Assembly (NCBI GenBank): GCA_035945995.1
Contig: DASYZR010000033.1
Span: forward strand, 1 to 55,677
Source: a bacterium
GTDB lineage: Bacteria > Sysuimicrobiota > Sysuimicrobiia > Sysuimicrobiales > Segetimicrobiaceae
Length of the DNA: 55,677 bases
Direction: 5' to 3'
This document shows, one piece after another, positions 24,976 to 36,425 of the stretch (position 1 is its first letter; each line of letters opens with the position of its first letter). The position numbers and the translations under genes are program-made. The notes under the pieces were generated by a model, which ran no database searches, had not been told where the DNA came from, and was given only the letters and a program-made list of their open reading frames with translations.

Positions 24976-25367
24976 GCGTCCTCGCAGACACGTCGGCCTA
25001 CTCGGCATTCATGGCCGGCCATCCCGACGTCAAGCGGGCGCTCCAGCTGGCAGATGCGATTTACCTCACCCCCATCGTCCTGGGCGAGCTGCGTGCCGGA
25101 TTCTTGAGGGGAAGGTCGCGGAAGAAGAACGAGGAAGAACTGCGGGCGTTCCTTGCGTCACCCCGCGTGGACGTGGTCGATATCACCGAGGCGACGGCGG
25201 AGCGATACGCGGCGATTCTCGACTTCCTGTGGAAAAGCGGCGCGCCTATCCCGACGAACGATATCTGGATCGCGGCGAGCGCGATGCAGCACGGGTTGAA
25301 ATTGCTGACCACAGACACGCACTATGCAAAGGTCCCGCACGTGGTGAGCGAGTGTTTCACCGTCTGA
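24963..25367 (+). CDS. PIN-domain ribonuclease toxin (VapC-like)
   Basis: 134 residues with all acidic positions of an active PIN nuclease: Asp9 (LADTSAY), Glu42 (VLGELRAGF), Asp100 (PTNDIWIAA) and Asp118 (TTDTHY). These toxins cut tRNA or rRNA at Mg-dependent sites when the antitoxin is degraded. GTG 24963 is used because the catalytic Asp must be included and it overlaps the antitoxin. All residues are intact, so unlike its neighbours the pair seems functional. Confidence 0.88.
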   Translation: MGTISVLADTSAYSAFMAGHPDVKRALQLADAIYLTPIVLGELRAGFLRGRSRKKNEEELRAFLASPRVDVVDITEATAERYAAILDFLWKSGAPIPTNDIWIAASAMQHGLKLLTTDTHYAKVPHVVSECFTV

Positions 25368-25380
25368 AAGGGGCGTCGTC

Positions 25381-26391
25381 GTGAAGGCGATCGTGTTGCA
25401 CGGAGTCGGGGAGCCGGAGGCGCTGCGCCCCGAGGAGGCGCCGGATCCCGCGCCCGGGCCGGGACAGGTGGTTGTCCGCCTGCGTGCCGCGGCGTTGAAT
25501 CACCGCGACCTGTACATCTGCCGCGGCCGGTACGCCGGTCTTCGCTTTCCCATCATCCCGGGCTCGGACGGGACCGGCGAGGTCGCGGCGCTCGGCCCGG
25601 GCGTGACCGGCGTCGCGAGCGGTGCGGCGGTGGTCATCAATCCCAGCCTGGACTGGGGCGACGATCCGCGTGCGGCCGGGCCGCGGTGGCGGATTCTGGG
25701 GCTCCCCGACAACGGCACGTTCGCGGAACAGGTCGCAGTGCCGGTCGCCAGCGTGTACCCCGCTCCGCACGGTCTCACGGATGAAGAGGCCGCCGCGCTC
25801 CCGCTCGCGGGGCTCACCGCATATCGCGCGGTGGTCACGCGCGGCCGGGTCCAGCGCGGGGAGACAGTGCTGGTGCTGGGCATCGGCGGCGGAGTCGCGA
25901 CGTTTGCCCTGCTCTTCGCCAGGCGGGCCGGCGCCCGCGTGCTCGTGACCTCGGGCAGCGACGAGAAGTTGGCCCGTGCGCAAGCCCTCGGCGCAGACGC
26001 CGGCTTCAACTACAAGACGGCGGATTGGGTCAAGGCCGTGCGGGAGGCGACGGGAGGGCAGGGGCCCGACCTGATCGTGGACGGCACGGGGGGCGCGACG
26101 TTCGAGCAGGCGCTGGACGCCGCGCGCCCGGGGGGCCGTGTGGTGAGCTACGGGGCCACGACGGGCAATGTGCCGGAGCTCACGGTGCGGCGAATCTTCT
26201 GGAAACACCTGAACGTGCTCGGAACGACGATGGGGTCTCCGGATGATTTTCGCGGGATGCTGGCGGCCTTCGGGGACGGTACCGTGCGTCCGGTCGTCGA
26301 TCAGGTGTTTCCGCTTGCGGGGGCCGGCCGGGCGCTCCGGCGGATGGAACGCTCCGAGCAATTCGGCAAGATCGTGCTGCGAATCGCGTAG
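25381..26391 (+). CDS. Zinc-independent MDR-superfamily alcohol dehydrogenase/quinone oxidoreductase
   Basis: 336 residues. The N-terminal GroES-like part has [14 protein letters not shown] and [12 protein letters not shown]; the Rossmann part has [16 protein letters not shown], and the C-terminus is FGKIVLRIA. The four-Cys structural zinc loop is missing and the catalytic-Cys position is Asp/Leu, as in quinone oxidoreductase-type members using NADPH on enones or quinones. Start GTG 25381 lies 13 bp after the toxin stop. The substrate is not deducible. Confidence 0.85.
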   Translation: MKAIVLHGVGEPEALRPEEAPDPAPGPGQVVVRLRAAALNHRDLYICRGRYAGLRFPIIPGSDGTGEVAALGPGVTGVASGAAVVINPSLDWGDDPRAAGPRWRILGLPDNGTFAEQVAVPVASVYPAPHGLTDEEAAALPLAGLTAYRAVVTRGRVQRGETVLVLGIGGGVATFALLFARRAGARVLVTSGSDEKLARAQALGADAGFNYKTADWVKAVREATGGQGPDLIVDGTGGATFEQALDAARPGGRVVSYGATTGNVPELTVRRIFWKHLNVLGTTMGSPDDFRGMLAAFGDGTVRPVVDQVFPLAGAGRALRRMERSEQFGKIVLRIA

Positions 26392-26398
26392 GGCTCGC

Positions 26399-29080
<2,682 letters not shown>

Positions 29081-29083
29081 CCC

Positions 29084-31114
29084 GTGGCGCGCGCGCCCGA
29101 CGCCGGGGGGGCCATCGCGAGCGTCGCGTTCGGCCGCGAGGTGTGCGGCGAGTTGGGCCCCGGGCTCCGGCGCGAGTGGATCGTGACCAACGGCCTCGGC
29201 GGGTATGCGTCCGGAACGGTGGCCGGAGTCCTCACGCGGCGCTACCACGGCCTGCTCGTCGCGGCGCTGGCGCCGCCGGTCGACCGCACGGTGCTCGTGG
29301 CCGGCCTGGTCGAGTGGGCGCGTCTCGACGACCGCCGGTACCCGCTGTCGGCGCATGAGTACGGCGACGGCACGATCGATCCGCACGGCTACCGGTATCT
29401 GGAGGCGTTCGCGCTCGACGGCATCCTGCCGGTTTGGACGTACGCCCTCGAGGACGTGCTGCTGGAGCGGCGCATCTGGATGGCCGACGGCGGCAATACC
29501 ACCTATGTCGCCTACCGGGTCATCCGCGGCGACCGGCCGGTGACGCTCGAGATCACGCCGCTCGTCACCTATCGCGGCGTCCACGCGCTGCGGTCGGGAC
29601 GCGACTGGCGGCCGGCCCTCCTGCCGCGGCCGGCGGGCGTGACGATTCGCGCCGGCGGAGCAGCCGCGCCGTTCCGGCTGATCGTCCCAACCGGCGGGTT
29701 CAGTCCACAGGGTGCGTGGTGGTGGAATTTCCTTCACCGCGAAGAGGGAGCGCGCGGCTTCGACGACCGGGAGGACTTCTATGCGCCGGGGCAGTTTGTG
29801 CTGCCGCTCCGGCCGGAGGGCTACGGGGCGCTGGTCGCGACGACCGAATACGACCCCGATCTGGACGCGGCCCGGGCGCTCGCGACGGCGCAGGCGCGCC
29901 AGCAGGCCTTGCTGCGCCGGGCCGGCGTCGAAGAGGGGGATGCGCTCGGCCGGCAGTTGACGCTCGCCGCCGATCAGTTCATCGTGGCGCGGGGCGGGGG
30001 CCGGTCCGTGCTTGCCGGCTACCACTGGTTCAACGACTGGGGGCGCGACGCCATGATCGCGCTGCCGGGATTGACGCTCGCGACGGGGCGGTACCCGGAC
30101 GCCGCGCGGATTCTCTCCGCCTTCGCCGCGTTCGTGCGGGACGGCCTCCTGCCCAACAATTTTCCAGATCGCGCAGGCGAAGAGCCGGCGTACAATACCG
30201 CCGACGCGTCGCTGTGGTTTGTCCTCGCGCTCCGCGCCTACCACGCGGCCGGCCCCGGCGACGGACTCGCGGACGATCTGTGCCCGGTCGTCCGGGAGAT
30301 CATCGACCGGCACGTCGCCGGCACCCGGTACGGGATCGGGATGGACCCCCGCGACGGCCTGCTCCACGCGGGCCAGGCCGGGCTGCAGCTTACCTGGATG
30401 GATGCCAAGATCGGCGACGTGGTCGTGACCCCACGCACCGGCAAGCCGGTCGAGATCAACGCCCTCTGGTACAACACGCTCCGGGCCGCGGCGGCGCTGC
30501 TGGCGGAACGGGACGGCGCCGCGGCGTCGCGGTGCACCGCCCTTGCGGAGCGAGTGCGCGGCGCCTTCCGCGCGAAATTCGTCCGGCCCGGGCGCGATGC
30601 GCTGGCCGACGTGGTCGATGGTCCGGACGACGACGACCTGACCGTGCGCCCCAACCAGATCTTCGCGGTGTCGCTGCCCCACCCGCTCCTCGAGGGCGAG
30701 GCGGCCGCCCGCGTCGTGCGGGCGGTCGGGCGGGCGTTGCTGACGACCTACGGGCTCCGCTCGCTGGCCTCCGACGCGCCGGGCTACCGCGGGACCTACG
30801 ACGGCGATCCGGTGAGCCGGGACCGCGCCTACCACGAGGGCACCGTGTGGGCCTGGCTGCTCGGTCCGTACGCGGAGGCGTATCATCGCGTCACCGGCGA
30901 CGCCGCCGGCGCGCTCGCGCTGCTGCGTTCGTTCGAGCATCATCTGCGCGACGCCGGCCTCGGAACGATCTCGGAGATCTTCGACGGGGACCCGCCTCAC
31001 CGGCCGCGCGGGTGCATCGCCCAGGCCTGGAGCGTGGCGGAGGTACTGCGGGTGTGGCGCAACCTTCGCCGGCACATGGAGGAAACCGGAGCCCAGCCAT
31101 CGCCACCGCCGTGA
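29084..31114 (+). CDS. Amylo-alpha-1,6-glucosidase (GH133, archaeal-type debranching enzyme)
   Basis: 676 residues. The N-terminal domain starts EWIVTNGLGGYASGTVAGVLTRRYHGLL, the hallmark of bacterial and archaeal debranching enzymes. The (alpha/alpha)6 C-terminal domain has WFNDWGRDAMIALPG and LTWMDAKIGD with catalytic acids, then YHEGTVWAWLLGPYAEA. It cleaves alpha-1,6 branch glucose of glycogen. The start GTG 29084 is 3 bp after the GH63 stop. The paired arrangement suggests a glycogen or trehalose-like glucan breakdown unit. Confidence 0.9.
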   Translation: MARAPDAGGAIASVAFGREVCGELGPGLRREWIVTNGLGGYASGTVAGVLTRRYHGLLVAALAPPVDRTVLVAGLVEWARLDDRRYPLSAHEYGDGTIDPHGYRYLEAFALDGILPVWTYALEDVLLERRIWMADGGNTTYVAYRVIRGDRPVTLEITPLVTYRGVHALRSGRDWRPALLPRPAGVTIRAGGAAAPFRLIVPTGGFSPQGAWWWNFLHREEGARGFDDREDFYAPGQFVLPLRPEGYGALVATTEYDPDLDAARALATAQARQQALLRRAGVEEGDALGRQLTLAADQFIVARGGGRSVLAGYHWFNDWGRDAMIALPGLTLATGRYPDAARILSAFAAFVRDGLLPNNFPDRAGEEPAYNTADASLWFVLALRAYHAAGPGDGLADDLCPVVREIIDRHVAGTRYGIGMDPRDGLLHAGQAGLQLTWMDAKIGDVVVTPRTGKPVEINALWYNTLRAAAALLAERDGAAASRCTALAERVRGAFRAKFVRPGRDALADVVDGPDDDDLTVRPNQIFAVSLPHPLLEGEAAARVVRAVGRALLTTYGLRSLASDAPGYRGTYDGDPVSRDRAYHEGTVWAWLLGPYAEAYHRVTGDAAGALALLRSFEHHLRDAGLGTISEIFDGDPPHRPRGCIAQAWSVAEVLRVWRNLRRHMEETGAQPSPPP

Positions 31115-31288
31115 GCCCCGTTCACGGCCGCATTCTTGCTGTACCTCCGGGCGCTCAAGGATGCCGCGCCGGCGGTTGATCGACAACAGCCGCCATCTCG
31201 GGTGGCCGAGCCTACATGAGGGTCGGCAACGCGTCGGACTCCGCGTAGTCCCCCACGCGCCCGGCGGCGCATTCGGGGGACACGGACG

Positions 31289-31321
31289 TTGACATTCGCA
31301 AAAATCGTGCATCATAATGCA
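31289..31321 (+). promoter_or_regulatory. Strong consensus promoter with operator palindrome, leaderless vapB
   Basis: TTGACA (31289-31294), an 18-bp spacer and CATAAT (31313-31318) form the best sigma-70-type promoter in the window. TGCAT-CATA-ATGCA (31308-31321) is an inverted repeat covering the -10, a natural site for the antitoxin. The predicted start site falls at about 31325, the A of the vapB ATG, so the mRNA should be leaderless. Confidence 0.7.
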
Positions 31322-31324
31322 TAC

Positions 31325-31570
31325 ATGCGGACGACGTTGAACATCGACGCGTCGCTGCTGCGGCGTGCCGCCCGGTTGACGGGCGTCTCGAAGAAGACGG
31401 CCCTCGTGCGGCTCGGTCTGGAGGCGCTCGCGGCCCGCGAGAGCGCCCGGCGACTCGCGAAACTCGGTGGATCCGAGCCGCATCTCAGACCCATCAGGCG
31501 GCCGCGTTGCATGACGCTCGTCGATACCTCCGTGTGGATCGACCATCGACGCAGAATTCTGGACGCGTGA
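31325..31570 (+). CDS. VapB-type antitoxin fused in frame to the first residues of a lost VapC
   Basis: 81 residues. MRTTLNIDASLLRRAARLTGVSKKTALVRLGLEALAARE is a VapB (family 2) antitoxin, followed by its usual GGSEPHLRPIRR end. Normally a stop and VapC follow. Here the frame runs through the VapC start MTLVDTSVWIDH (ATG 31511) and stops after eight further residues that do not resemble PIN. The toxin is therefore lost from its 13th residue on, and its relic has become a tail of the antitoxin. The promoter is intact, so an orphan antitoxin could still be made. Confidence 0.8.
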   Translation: MRTTLNIDASLLRRAARLTGVSKKTALVRLGLEALAARESARRLAKLGGSEPHLRPIRRPRCMTLVDTSVWIDHRRRILDA

Positions 31571-31647
31571 TCGCAGGTTGGGCAACGATCGCCGCGGACG
31601 TGACGCGGCGATCTGAGGCATAGCGGCGCTGGTGGTGGAGGCACCTC

Positions 31648-32271
31648 GTGACGGTGTCTGATGCGGCCGTCGGTGAAGTGCCCGCGATCCTGGCGGCGCG
31701 GCGCACCGTCCGATTCTACAAGGCCGATCCGGTGTCGGAGGATCTGGTCCGCACGCTGCTCGAGGCTGCGGCCGCTGCGCCGTCCGCCCACAACGCGCAG
31801 CCGGCCCGGTACGTCGTCATCCGGTCGCCCGAAGTGAAGCGGCGGCTCGCCGAGCGCATGGCGGGCCGGTGGCGGCGGGATCTCGAACGCAGCGGCACGC
31901 CCGACACCGCCGTTCGCGTGGAGCTCCGGTTCTCGACGCGGCGCTTCAGCGAAGCGCCGGTCCTCATTCTCGTCGGGTACACCTTGGCCGGGATGGACGT
32001 CTACCCGGACCGCGCGCGCCGCGGTGCCGAGCAGGTCATGGCGGTGCAGAGCGCCGCCGCCGGGATCCAGAACCTGCTGCTCGCCGCGTCCGCGAACGGC
32101 CTCGGGGCGTGCTGGTGCTGCGCGCCGCTGTTCTGCCCGGGGATTGTCCGGCGCGCGCTCGGTCTCCCCCGCGACTTCGCCCCGCAGGCCCTGCTGACGA
32201 TCGGCTATCCCGCCCACACGCCGCCGGTGCCGCCGCGGAAGCCCCTCCACGAGATCGTGGCGTTCCGGTAG
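31648..32271 (+). CDS. Nitroreductase-family FMN enzyme, like the FbiB C-terminal domain
   Basis: 207 residues. ILAARRTVRFYKADPVSEDLVRTLLEAAAAAPSAHNAQPARYVV is the FMN-binding start of the nitroreductase fold, and LLLAASANGLGACWCCAPLF is the usual distal motif. It stands 10 bp upstream of cofD. In actinobacterial FbiB a domain of this fold reduces dehydro-F420-0 made from PEP, so the same role is inferred here as a stand-alone protein. A general nitroreductase is the alternative. GTG 31648 is chosen as the nearest start before the first helix. Confidence 0.8.
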   Translation: MTVSDAAVGEVPAILAARRTVRFYKADPVSEDLVRTLLEAAAAAPSAHNAQPARYVVIRSPEVKRRLAERMAGRWRRDLERSGTPDTAVRVELRFSTRRFSEAPVLILVGYTLAGMDVYPDRARRGAEQVMAVQSAAAGIQNLLLAASANGLGACWCCAPLFCPGIVRRALGLPRDFAPQALLTIGYPAHTPPVPPRKPLHEIVAFR

Positions 32272-32281
32272 GCGGTCCGCG

Positions 32282-33241
32282 GTGATCGCGGTCCTCTGCG
32301 GCGGAGTCGGCGGGGTCAAGCTGGTCGACGGGCTCGCCGCCGTCCTGCGTGATCCCTCGGCGCTGACCGTCATCGTGAACACCGCGGACGATTGGCAGCA
32401 TCTCGGCCTGCACATCTCGCCGGACGTGGACACGGTCCTCTACACGCTCGCCGGTCTGGTGAGCGGGGAGCGCGGCTGGGGCCTCGAAGGCGAGACCTGG
32501 GCGGCGCTCGAGATGCTGGAGCGCTACGGGCTGCCGGTATGGTTTCGTCTCGGGGACCGCGACCTCGCCACGCACATCGCCCGGACGCTCTGGCTGCGCG
32601 CGGGCCGGCGCCCGACGGAGGTGACCGCGGCGCTCGCCAGGGCACTCGGCGTGGTCCCGCGGGTGCTGCCGATGACCGACGGCCGCGTCGCGACGTTCGT
32701 CCTGACGCCGGCCGGCCGCCTGCCGTTTCAGGAGTACTTCGTCCGGCGGGGTGCGCGGGACCCCGTGCAGGGCGTCGAGCTCGACGGTATCGAGAGCGCC
32801 GAGCCCTCGCTCGAGGTGCTCGAAGCCGTCCGCGAGTCCGCCCTGATCGTTCTCGCGCCGAGCAACCCGCTCGTCAGTCTCGGCCCCATCCTGGCCCTCC
32901 GCGGCATGGACGCGGCGCTCCGCGACAGCGCCGCCCTGCGCATCGCGGTGACGCCGTTGATCGGGGGAGCGGCGGTCAAGGGGCCGACCGTGGAAATGCT
33001 GCGGGGGACCGGCCTTCGGCCGGACCCGGCCGCGATCGCATCACTCTACCGGCGGTGCATCGACATCTTTCTGCTGGATGAGCGGGATCGGGCGCTTGCG
33101 GAGACCGTCGCGGCGCCGGGCCTCTCGGTCGAATGCGCCGATACCCTGATGGCGGACGCGGCCGGACGGCGGCGCCTCGCGCGCGACATCCTCGGCATCG
33201 CCCGCGCCCGCGGCGTGCAGGTGGCCGTCAGGCCTGCGTGA
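32282..33241 (+). CDS. cofD: 2-phospho-L-lactate transferase / F420-0 synthase
   Basis: 319 residues of the CofD/FbiA family. It opens with VLCGGVGGVKLVDGL, has NTADDWQHLGLHISPDVDTVLYTL for phospholactyl binding, and LAPSNPLVSLGPIL and VTPLIGGAAVKGPT. It transfers the phospholactate (or phosphoenolpyruvate) group from its GDP-activated form to Fo, giving F420-0 or dehydro-F420-0. The 4-bp GTGA overlap with cofC couples activator and transferase. Start GTG 32282. Confidence 0.95.
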   Translation: MIAVLCGGVGGVKLVDGLAAVLRDPSALTVIVNTADDWQHLGLHISPDVDTVLYTLAGLVSGERGWGLEGETWAALEMLERYGLPVWFRLGDRDLATHIARTLWLRAGRRPTEVTAALARALGVVPRVLPMTDGRVATFVLTPAGRLPFQEYFVRRGARDPVQGVELDGIESAEPSLEVLEAVRESALIVLAPSNPLVSLGPILALRGMDAALRDSAALRIAVTPLIGGAAVKGPTVEMLRGTGLRPDPAAIASLYRRCIDIFLLDERDRALAETVAAPGLSVECADTLMADAAGRRRLARDILGIARARGVQVAVRPA

Positions 33242-33867
33242 GAGCCCGCGTCATCGTCCCGCAGCACGCCTTGTCCGAGGCCAAGAGCCGGCTTGGACGC
33301 GTCCTCTCCACGCGGCGGCGCGCGGAGTTGAGCCTCGCGCTGCTTCGACACGTCTGCGCGGCCTTGCGGGCGACCGCGGACGTCGAAGGGATCGTCATCA
33401 TGACGCCGGATCCCGCCGTCCGGGCCCACGCCGCCCGGTGGGGCGTCCCCACGCGACCGGATCCTGGGCCCGAGTTCAATCGGGCGCTCTCGGAGGTGAT
33501 CCGGGCGACGGCGGCGCGGTTGCACGCGGTCGTGGTCGTGGCGGCGGATCTTCCTCTGCTTCGGCCGGCCGATGTGGCCGCGCTGCTCGCCGCGGGAGAC
33601 CACGGCCGCCTGGTGCTCGCGCCGTCAAAGGAAGGGACGGGGACCAACGCGGTCGTCGTGCCGCCCGGACTCACGTTTCACGCCGCGTACGGTCCGGGCA
33701 GCCTGTCGGCCCATCGGCGGGCCGCCCGCGCCCTCGGCCCCGAGGCCCTCGAGATTCGACGGCCGGGGCTCGCGTTTGACCTCGATACCGAGTCGGATCT
33801 TCTCGCGCTCGACGGTCGTGGAGGCTACGGCGTGACGCCGGCCGCGTCGCGGCCGGGGTGGCGATAG
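33238..33867 (+). CDS. cofC: 2-phospho-L-lactate/phosphoenolpyruvate guanylyltransferase
   Basis: 209 residues of the CofC/FbiD nucleotidyltransferase family: IVPQHALSEAKSRLG near the N-terminus, VVAADLPLLRPADV with the metal-binding Asp, and SKEGTGTNAVVVPP, then FHAAYGPGSLSAH. It activates 2-phospholactate, or PEP in FbiD-like enzymes, with GTP for CofD. The neighbouring FbiB-like reductase favours the PEP version. Start GTG 33238 overlaps the cofD stop. Its 3' end overlaps the convergent cofH gene by 43 bp. Confidence 0.93.
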   Translation: MRARVIVPQHALSEAKSRLGRVLSTRRRAELSLALLRHVCAALRATADVEGIVIMTPDPAVRAHAARWGVPTRPDPGPEFNRALSEVIRATAARLHAVVVVAADLPLLRPADVAALLAAGDHGRLVLAPSKEGTGTNAVVVPPGLTFHAAYGPGSLSAHRRAARALGPEALEIRRPGLAFDLDTESDLLALDGRGGYGVTPAASRPGWR

Positions 33868-35132
33868 CGGTATCGGTCCATCTTGATGAGCGCCTGATAA
33901 CTGCCGAAGCGGGCCGGATCGGTGGCGGCCGCGTCGAGCGGTTCGGGCGCATCCGGCTCCGTCCCATCGAACACGCGGCGGAGCCTGTAGGTCGTGAATC
34001 GCTCGGCCGGAATCCTGCCGGCATCGCGGATCCAGCGGCGCAGCTCGGAGGGGGGGACGAGTTGGCCGAAGCCGGCGCCGGCCGACGTGGAGATGCTCTC
34101 GTTGATGAGCGTCCCGCCGACGTCGTTGGCGCCGGCGCCCAGCAGCAGCTGCGCCATCCGCGGGCCTTCCTTGACCCAGGAGACTTGGAGGTTCGGGATC
34201 GCGCGGCCGAGCACGATGCGGGCCGCCGCGTGCACGCGCACGACCTCCAGGCCCGTCGGCCCCGGGCGGAGCCCCGCCACGAGCCGCCGCCGCCACATCG
34301 GGGCCTCCGTGTGGACGAAGCTCAAGGGCACGAACTCGGTGAATCCGCCCGAGCCGCGCTGCAGGTCGCGCAGGAGCACGAGGTGGCGCGCCTGGTGGGC
34401 CGGGGTCTCCGCGTGCCCAAACATCATGGTGGACGTCGTGGGGATGCCGAGCTCGTGCGCCGTCCTGATGACCTCGATCCACTGCGCGGTACGGATCCGG
34501 CCGGGGGCGAGGCGGTCCCGCAGTTCGTCGTCCAGAATCTCGGCGGCCGTCCCGGGCAGGCTGCCCACGCCGGCGGCCCTGAGCTCGCGCAGGTAGTCGC
34601 GCACCGTGCGGCCCGAGCGGACGGCGCCGTACAGCACCTCTTCCGGCGAGAACGCGTGAATGTGAATGTCCGGGAGCGCCGCCTTGATCCTCCGGGTGAG
34701 CCGGATGTACAGGTCACCGTCCATCTTGGGCGGCAGGCCGGCCTGCACGCACACCTCGGTGGCGCCAAGGTCCCAGGCCTCCTGCGCGCGCCGGACGATC
34801 TCCTCTTCCGGTAGGAAGTAGCCTTCTTCTTCGCGGAAGTCGCGGCTGAAGGCGCAGAAGCCGCAGCCCTTGATGCACACGTTGGTGAAGTTGATGTTGC
34901 GGTTGACGACGTAGGTCACGACGTCGCCGACGGTGTCGCGGCGCAGGGCGTCCGCGGCCGCCGTGAGCGCGGTCGCATCACGCCCCGAGGCCCGAAGCAG
35001 GGTCTCGGCCTCCTCGGCGGTCAGGTCGCCGCCGGACAGCGCGCGGTCGAGGGCACGGGCCACCGCGGGCCCGGTGTGCGCAAGGAGGCGCGCGAGCGAG
35101 GAGCCGGGGTCAGGTTCCGTGCCGGTGTCCAT
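33825..35132 (-). CDS. cofH: Fo synthase subunit 2 (radical SAM, CofH)
   Basis: 435 residues. The radical SAM cluster is Cys86-Cys90-Cys93 in NVCIKGCGFCAFSRD, and NRNINFTNVC is the CofH N-terminal signature; QAGLPPKMDG and MFGHAETPAHQARHL are further family motifs. CofH and CofG together make Fo (7,8-didemethyl-8-hydroxy-5-deazariboflavin) from tyrosine and the flavin precursor. ATG 35132 is chosen with GGGAGG upstream; ATG 35156 is possible. It overlaps the cofG 3' end by 23 bp and follows cofG in one transcript. Confidence 0.95.
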   Translation of the reverse strand: MDTGTEPDPGSSLARLLAHTGPAVARALDRALSGGDLTAEEAETLLRASGRDATALTAAADALRRDTVGDVVTYVVNRNINFTNVCIKGCGFCAFSRDFREEEGYFLPEEEIVRRAQEAWDLGATEVCVQAGLPPKMDGDLYIRLTRRIKAALPDIHIHAFSPEEVLYGAVRSGRTVRDYLRELRAAGVGSLPGTAAEILDDELRDRLAPGRIRTAQWIEVIRTAHELGIPTTSTMMFGHAETPAHQARHLVLLRDLQRGSGGFTEFVPLSFVHTEAPMWRRRLVAGLRPGPTGLEVVRVHAAARIVLGRAIPNLQVSWVKEGPRMAQLLLGAGANDVGGTLINESISTSAGAGFGQLVPPSELRRWIRDAGRIPAERFTTYRLRRVFDGTEPDAPEPLDAAATDPARFGSYQALIKMDRYRYRHPGRDAAGVTP

Positions 35133-36408
35133 CGTAGAGGGGGCCTCCCTTGGCATAGCCGTCGGCGTCCGCGGCGTCGCGCAGCCGTTCGAGCAGGGGC
35201 GGCGCGATGTATTCGGAGCGCCGGCGCACGTATTCCGGATAGACGGCGAGGCGCGGCCGGAGCGCCAGGCCGGCCGCCTCGGTCCGGGCGCGGAGCGCTC
35301 CGATCTGGGGCCACGGCGCTTCCGGGTTCACGAAATCGATGGTCAGCGGAGAGATCCCGCCCCAATCGTTGATTCCCGCCTCGAGATACACCTCGTACCC
35401 CGGCGCGGTGAGATTCGGCGGCACCTGGATGTTCATCTCCGGGCCGAGGATGAGGCGCGCCACGGCCGCCGTGCGCGCGACGTCGTCCGCGCCCGGCTCC
35501 GGCGCCTCCGCCATCGGAGTCGCCGGCTTGGCGCGGAAGTTCTGCACGATCACCTCCTGCACGTGGCCCCAGCGCGCGTGCGACTCGCGGATCGCCAGCA
35601 GCGTGTCCACGCGCTCGGCGAGGGTTTCGCCGATGCCGATGAGCAGGCCGGTCGTGAACGGAATCCTCAGCGCCCCGGCCGCCTCCAGCGTCCGCAGCCG
35701 TACCCGCGGCCGCTTGCTCGGCGCGTGTTCGTGCGGCCCGCCCGGCCGGCACAGACGCTCGCTCGTGTTCTCGAGCATGAGGCCCATTGACGCGCTCACC
35801 TCGCGGAGCGGCGCCATCTCGTCGCGGCGCATCGTGCCCGGGTTGAGATGCGGCCACAGGGACGTTTCGCGGAGGACGAGCCCGGCCACCTCGCGGAGGT
35901 AGGAGAGCGTACTGCGGTGGCCGCGCCGCGCAAGCCAGGCGCGCGCTTCGGGGAATCGCTGCTCCGGCCGCTCGCCGAGGGTGAACAGCGCCTCGGTGCA
36001 GCCGAGGCGCGCCCCGGCGCGGGCCAGGTCGAGCACCTCCTCGGGCGTCATGTACAGCCGGGGATCCGACCGCGGATCGGTGCGAAACGTGCAGTAGCCG
36101 CAGGTGTCGCGGCAGAGGCGCGTGAGCGGGAGAAAGACCTTCGGCGAGAACGTGATCGTGCGTCCCGTGCCCCGCGCGCGGAGGAGCCGCGCGGCCGCAC
36201 AGACGGCGCCGAGATCGCCGGCCGCGCAGACCATCAGGCGGGCCGCGTCGTCGCGGGTCGGAGCGGCGCCGGCGAGCACGCGATCCAAGATCGCGCCGAC
36301 GGCCCGGGCGGACGCGGCGCGGGGCGGGTCGACCTCGGCGGTGGGGGCGTAGGATGCGAACGCGCGGTCCACGCGAGCATCATACGCTTCGGCCGGGGCG
36401 ATCTCCAC
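35110..36408 (-). CDS. cofG: Fo synthase subunit 1 (radical SAM, CofG)
   Basis: 432 residues. Cys99-Cys103-Cys106 in RLCRDTCGYCTF binds the 4Fe-4S cluster; FSPKVFLPLTRLC, MLENTSERLC, and IVQNFRAKPATPM are CofG hallmarks. It performs the first radical step of Fo formation with CofH. GTG 36408 is chosen: it lies just before the conserved region and coincides with the predicted start site of the shared divergent promoter, so the mRNA may be leaderless. Longer frames to 36495 overlap the divergent methyltransferase gene. Confidence 0.93.
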   Translation of the reverse strand: MEIAPAEAYDARVDRAFASYAPTAEVDPPRAASARAVGAILDRVLAGAAPTRDDAARLMVCAAGDLGAVCAAARLLRARGTGRTITFSPKVFLPLTRLCRDTCGYCTFRTDPRSDPRLYMTPEEVLDLARAGARLGCTEALFTLGERPEQRFPEARAWLARRGHRSTLSYLREVAGLVLRETSLWPHLNPGTMRRDEMAPLREVSASMGLMLENTSERLCRPGGPHEHAPSKRPRVRLRTLEAAGALRIPFTTGLLIGIGETLAERVDTLLAIRESHARWGHVQEVIVQNFRAKPATPMAEAPEPGADDVARTAAVARLILGPEMNIQVPPNLTAPGYEVYLEAGINDWGGISPLTIDFVNPEAPWPQIGALRARTEAAGLALRPRLAVYPEYVRRRSEYIAPPLLERLRDAADADGYAKGGPLYDGHRHGT

Positions 36409-36411
36409 TCC

Positions 36412-36419
36412 GGTATACT
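36412..36419. promoter_or_regulatory. Shared bidirectional -10 of cofG and a methyltransferase gene
   Basis: GGTATACT contains the palindrome GTATAC. On the plus strand TATACT (36414-36419) ends 6 bp before the GTG at 36426. On the minus strand TATACC (36417-36412) ends 3 bp before the GTG at 36408. Both genes would thus be transcribed at or beside their start codon. Confidence 0.5.
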
Positions 36420-36425
36420 GAGCGC

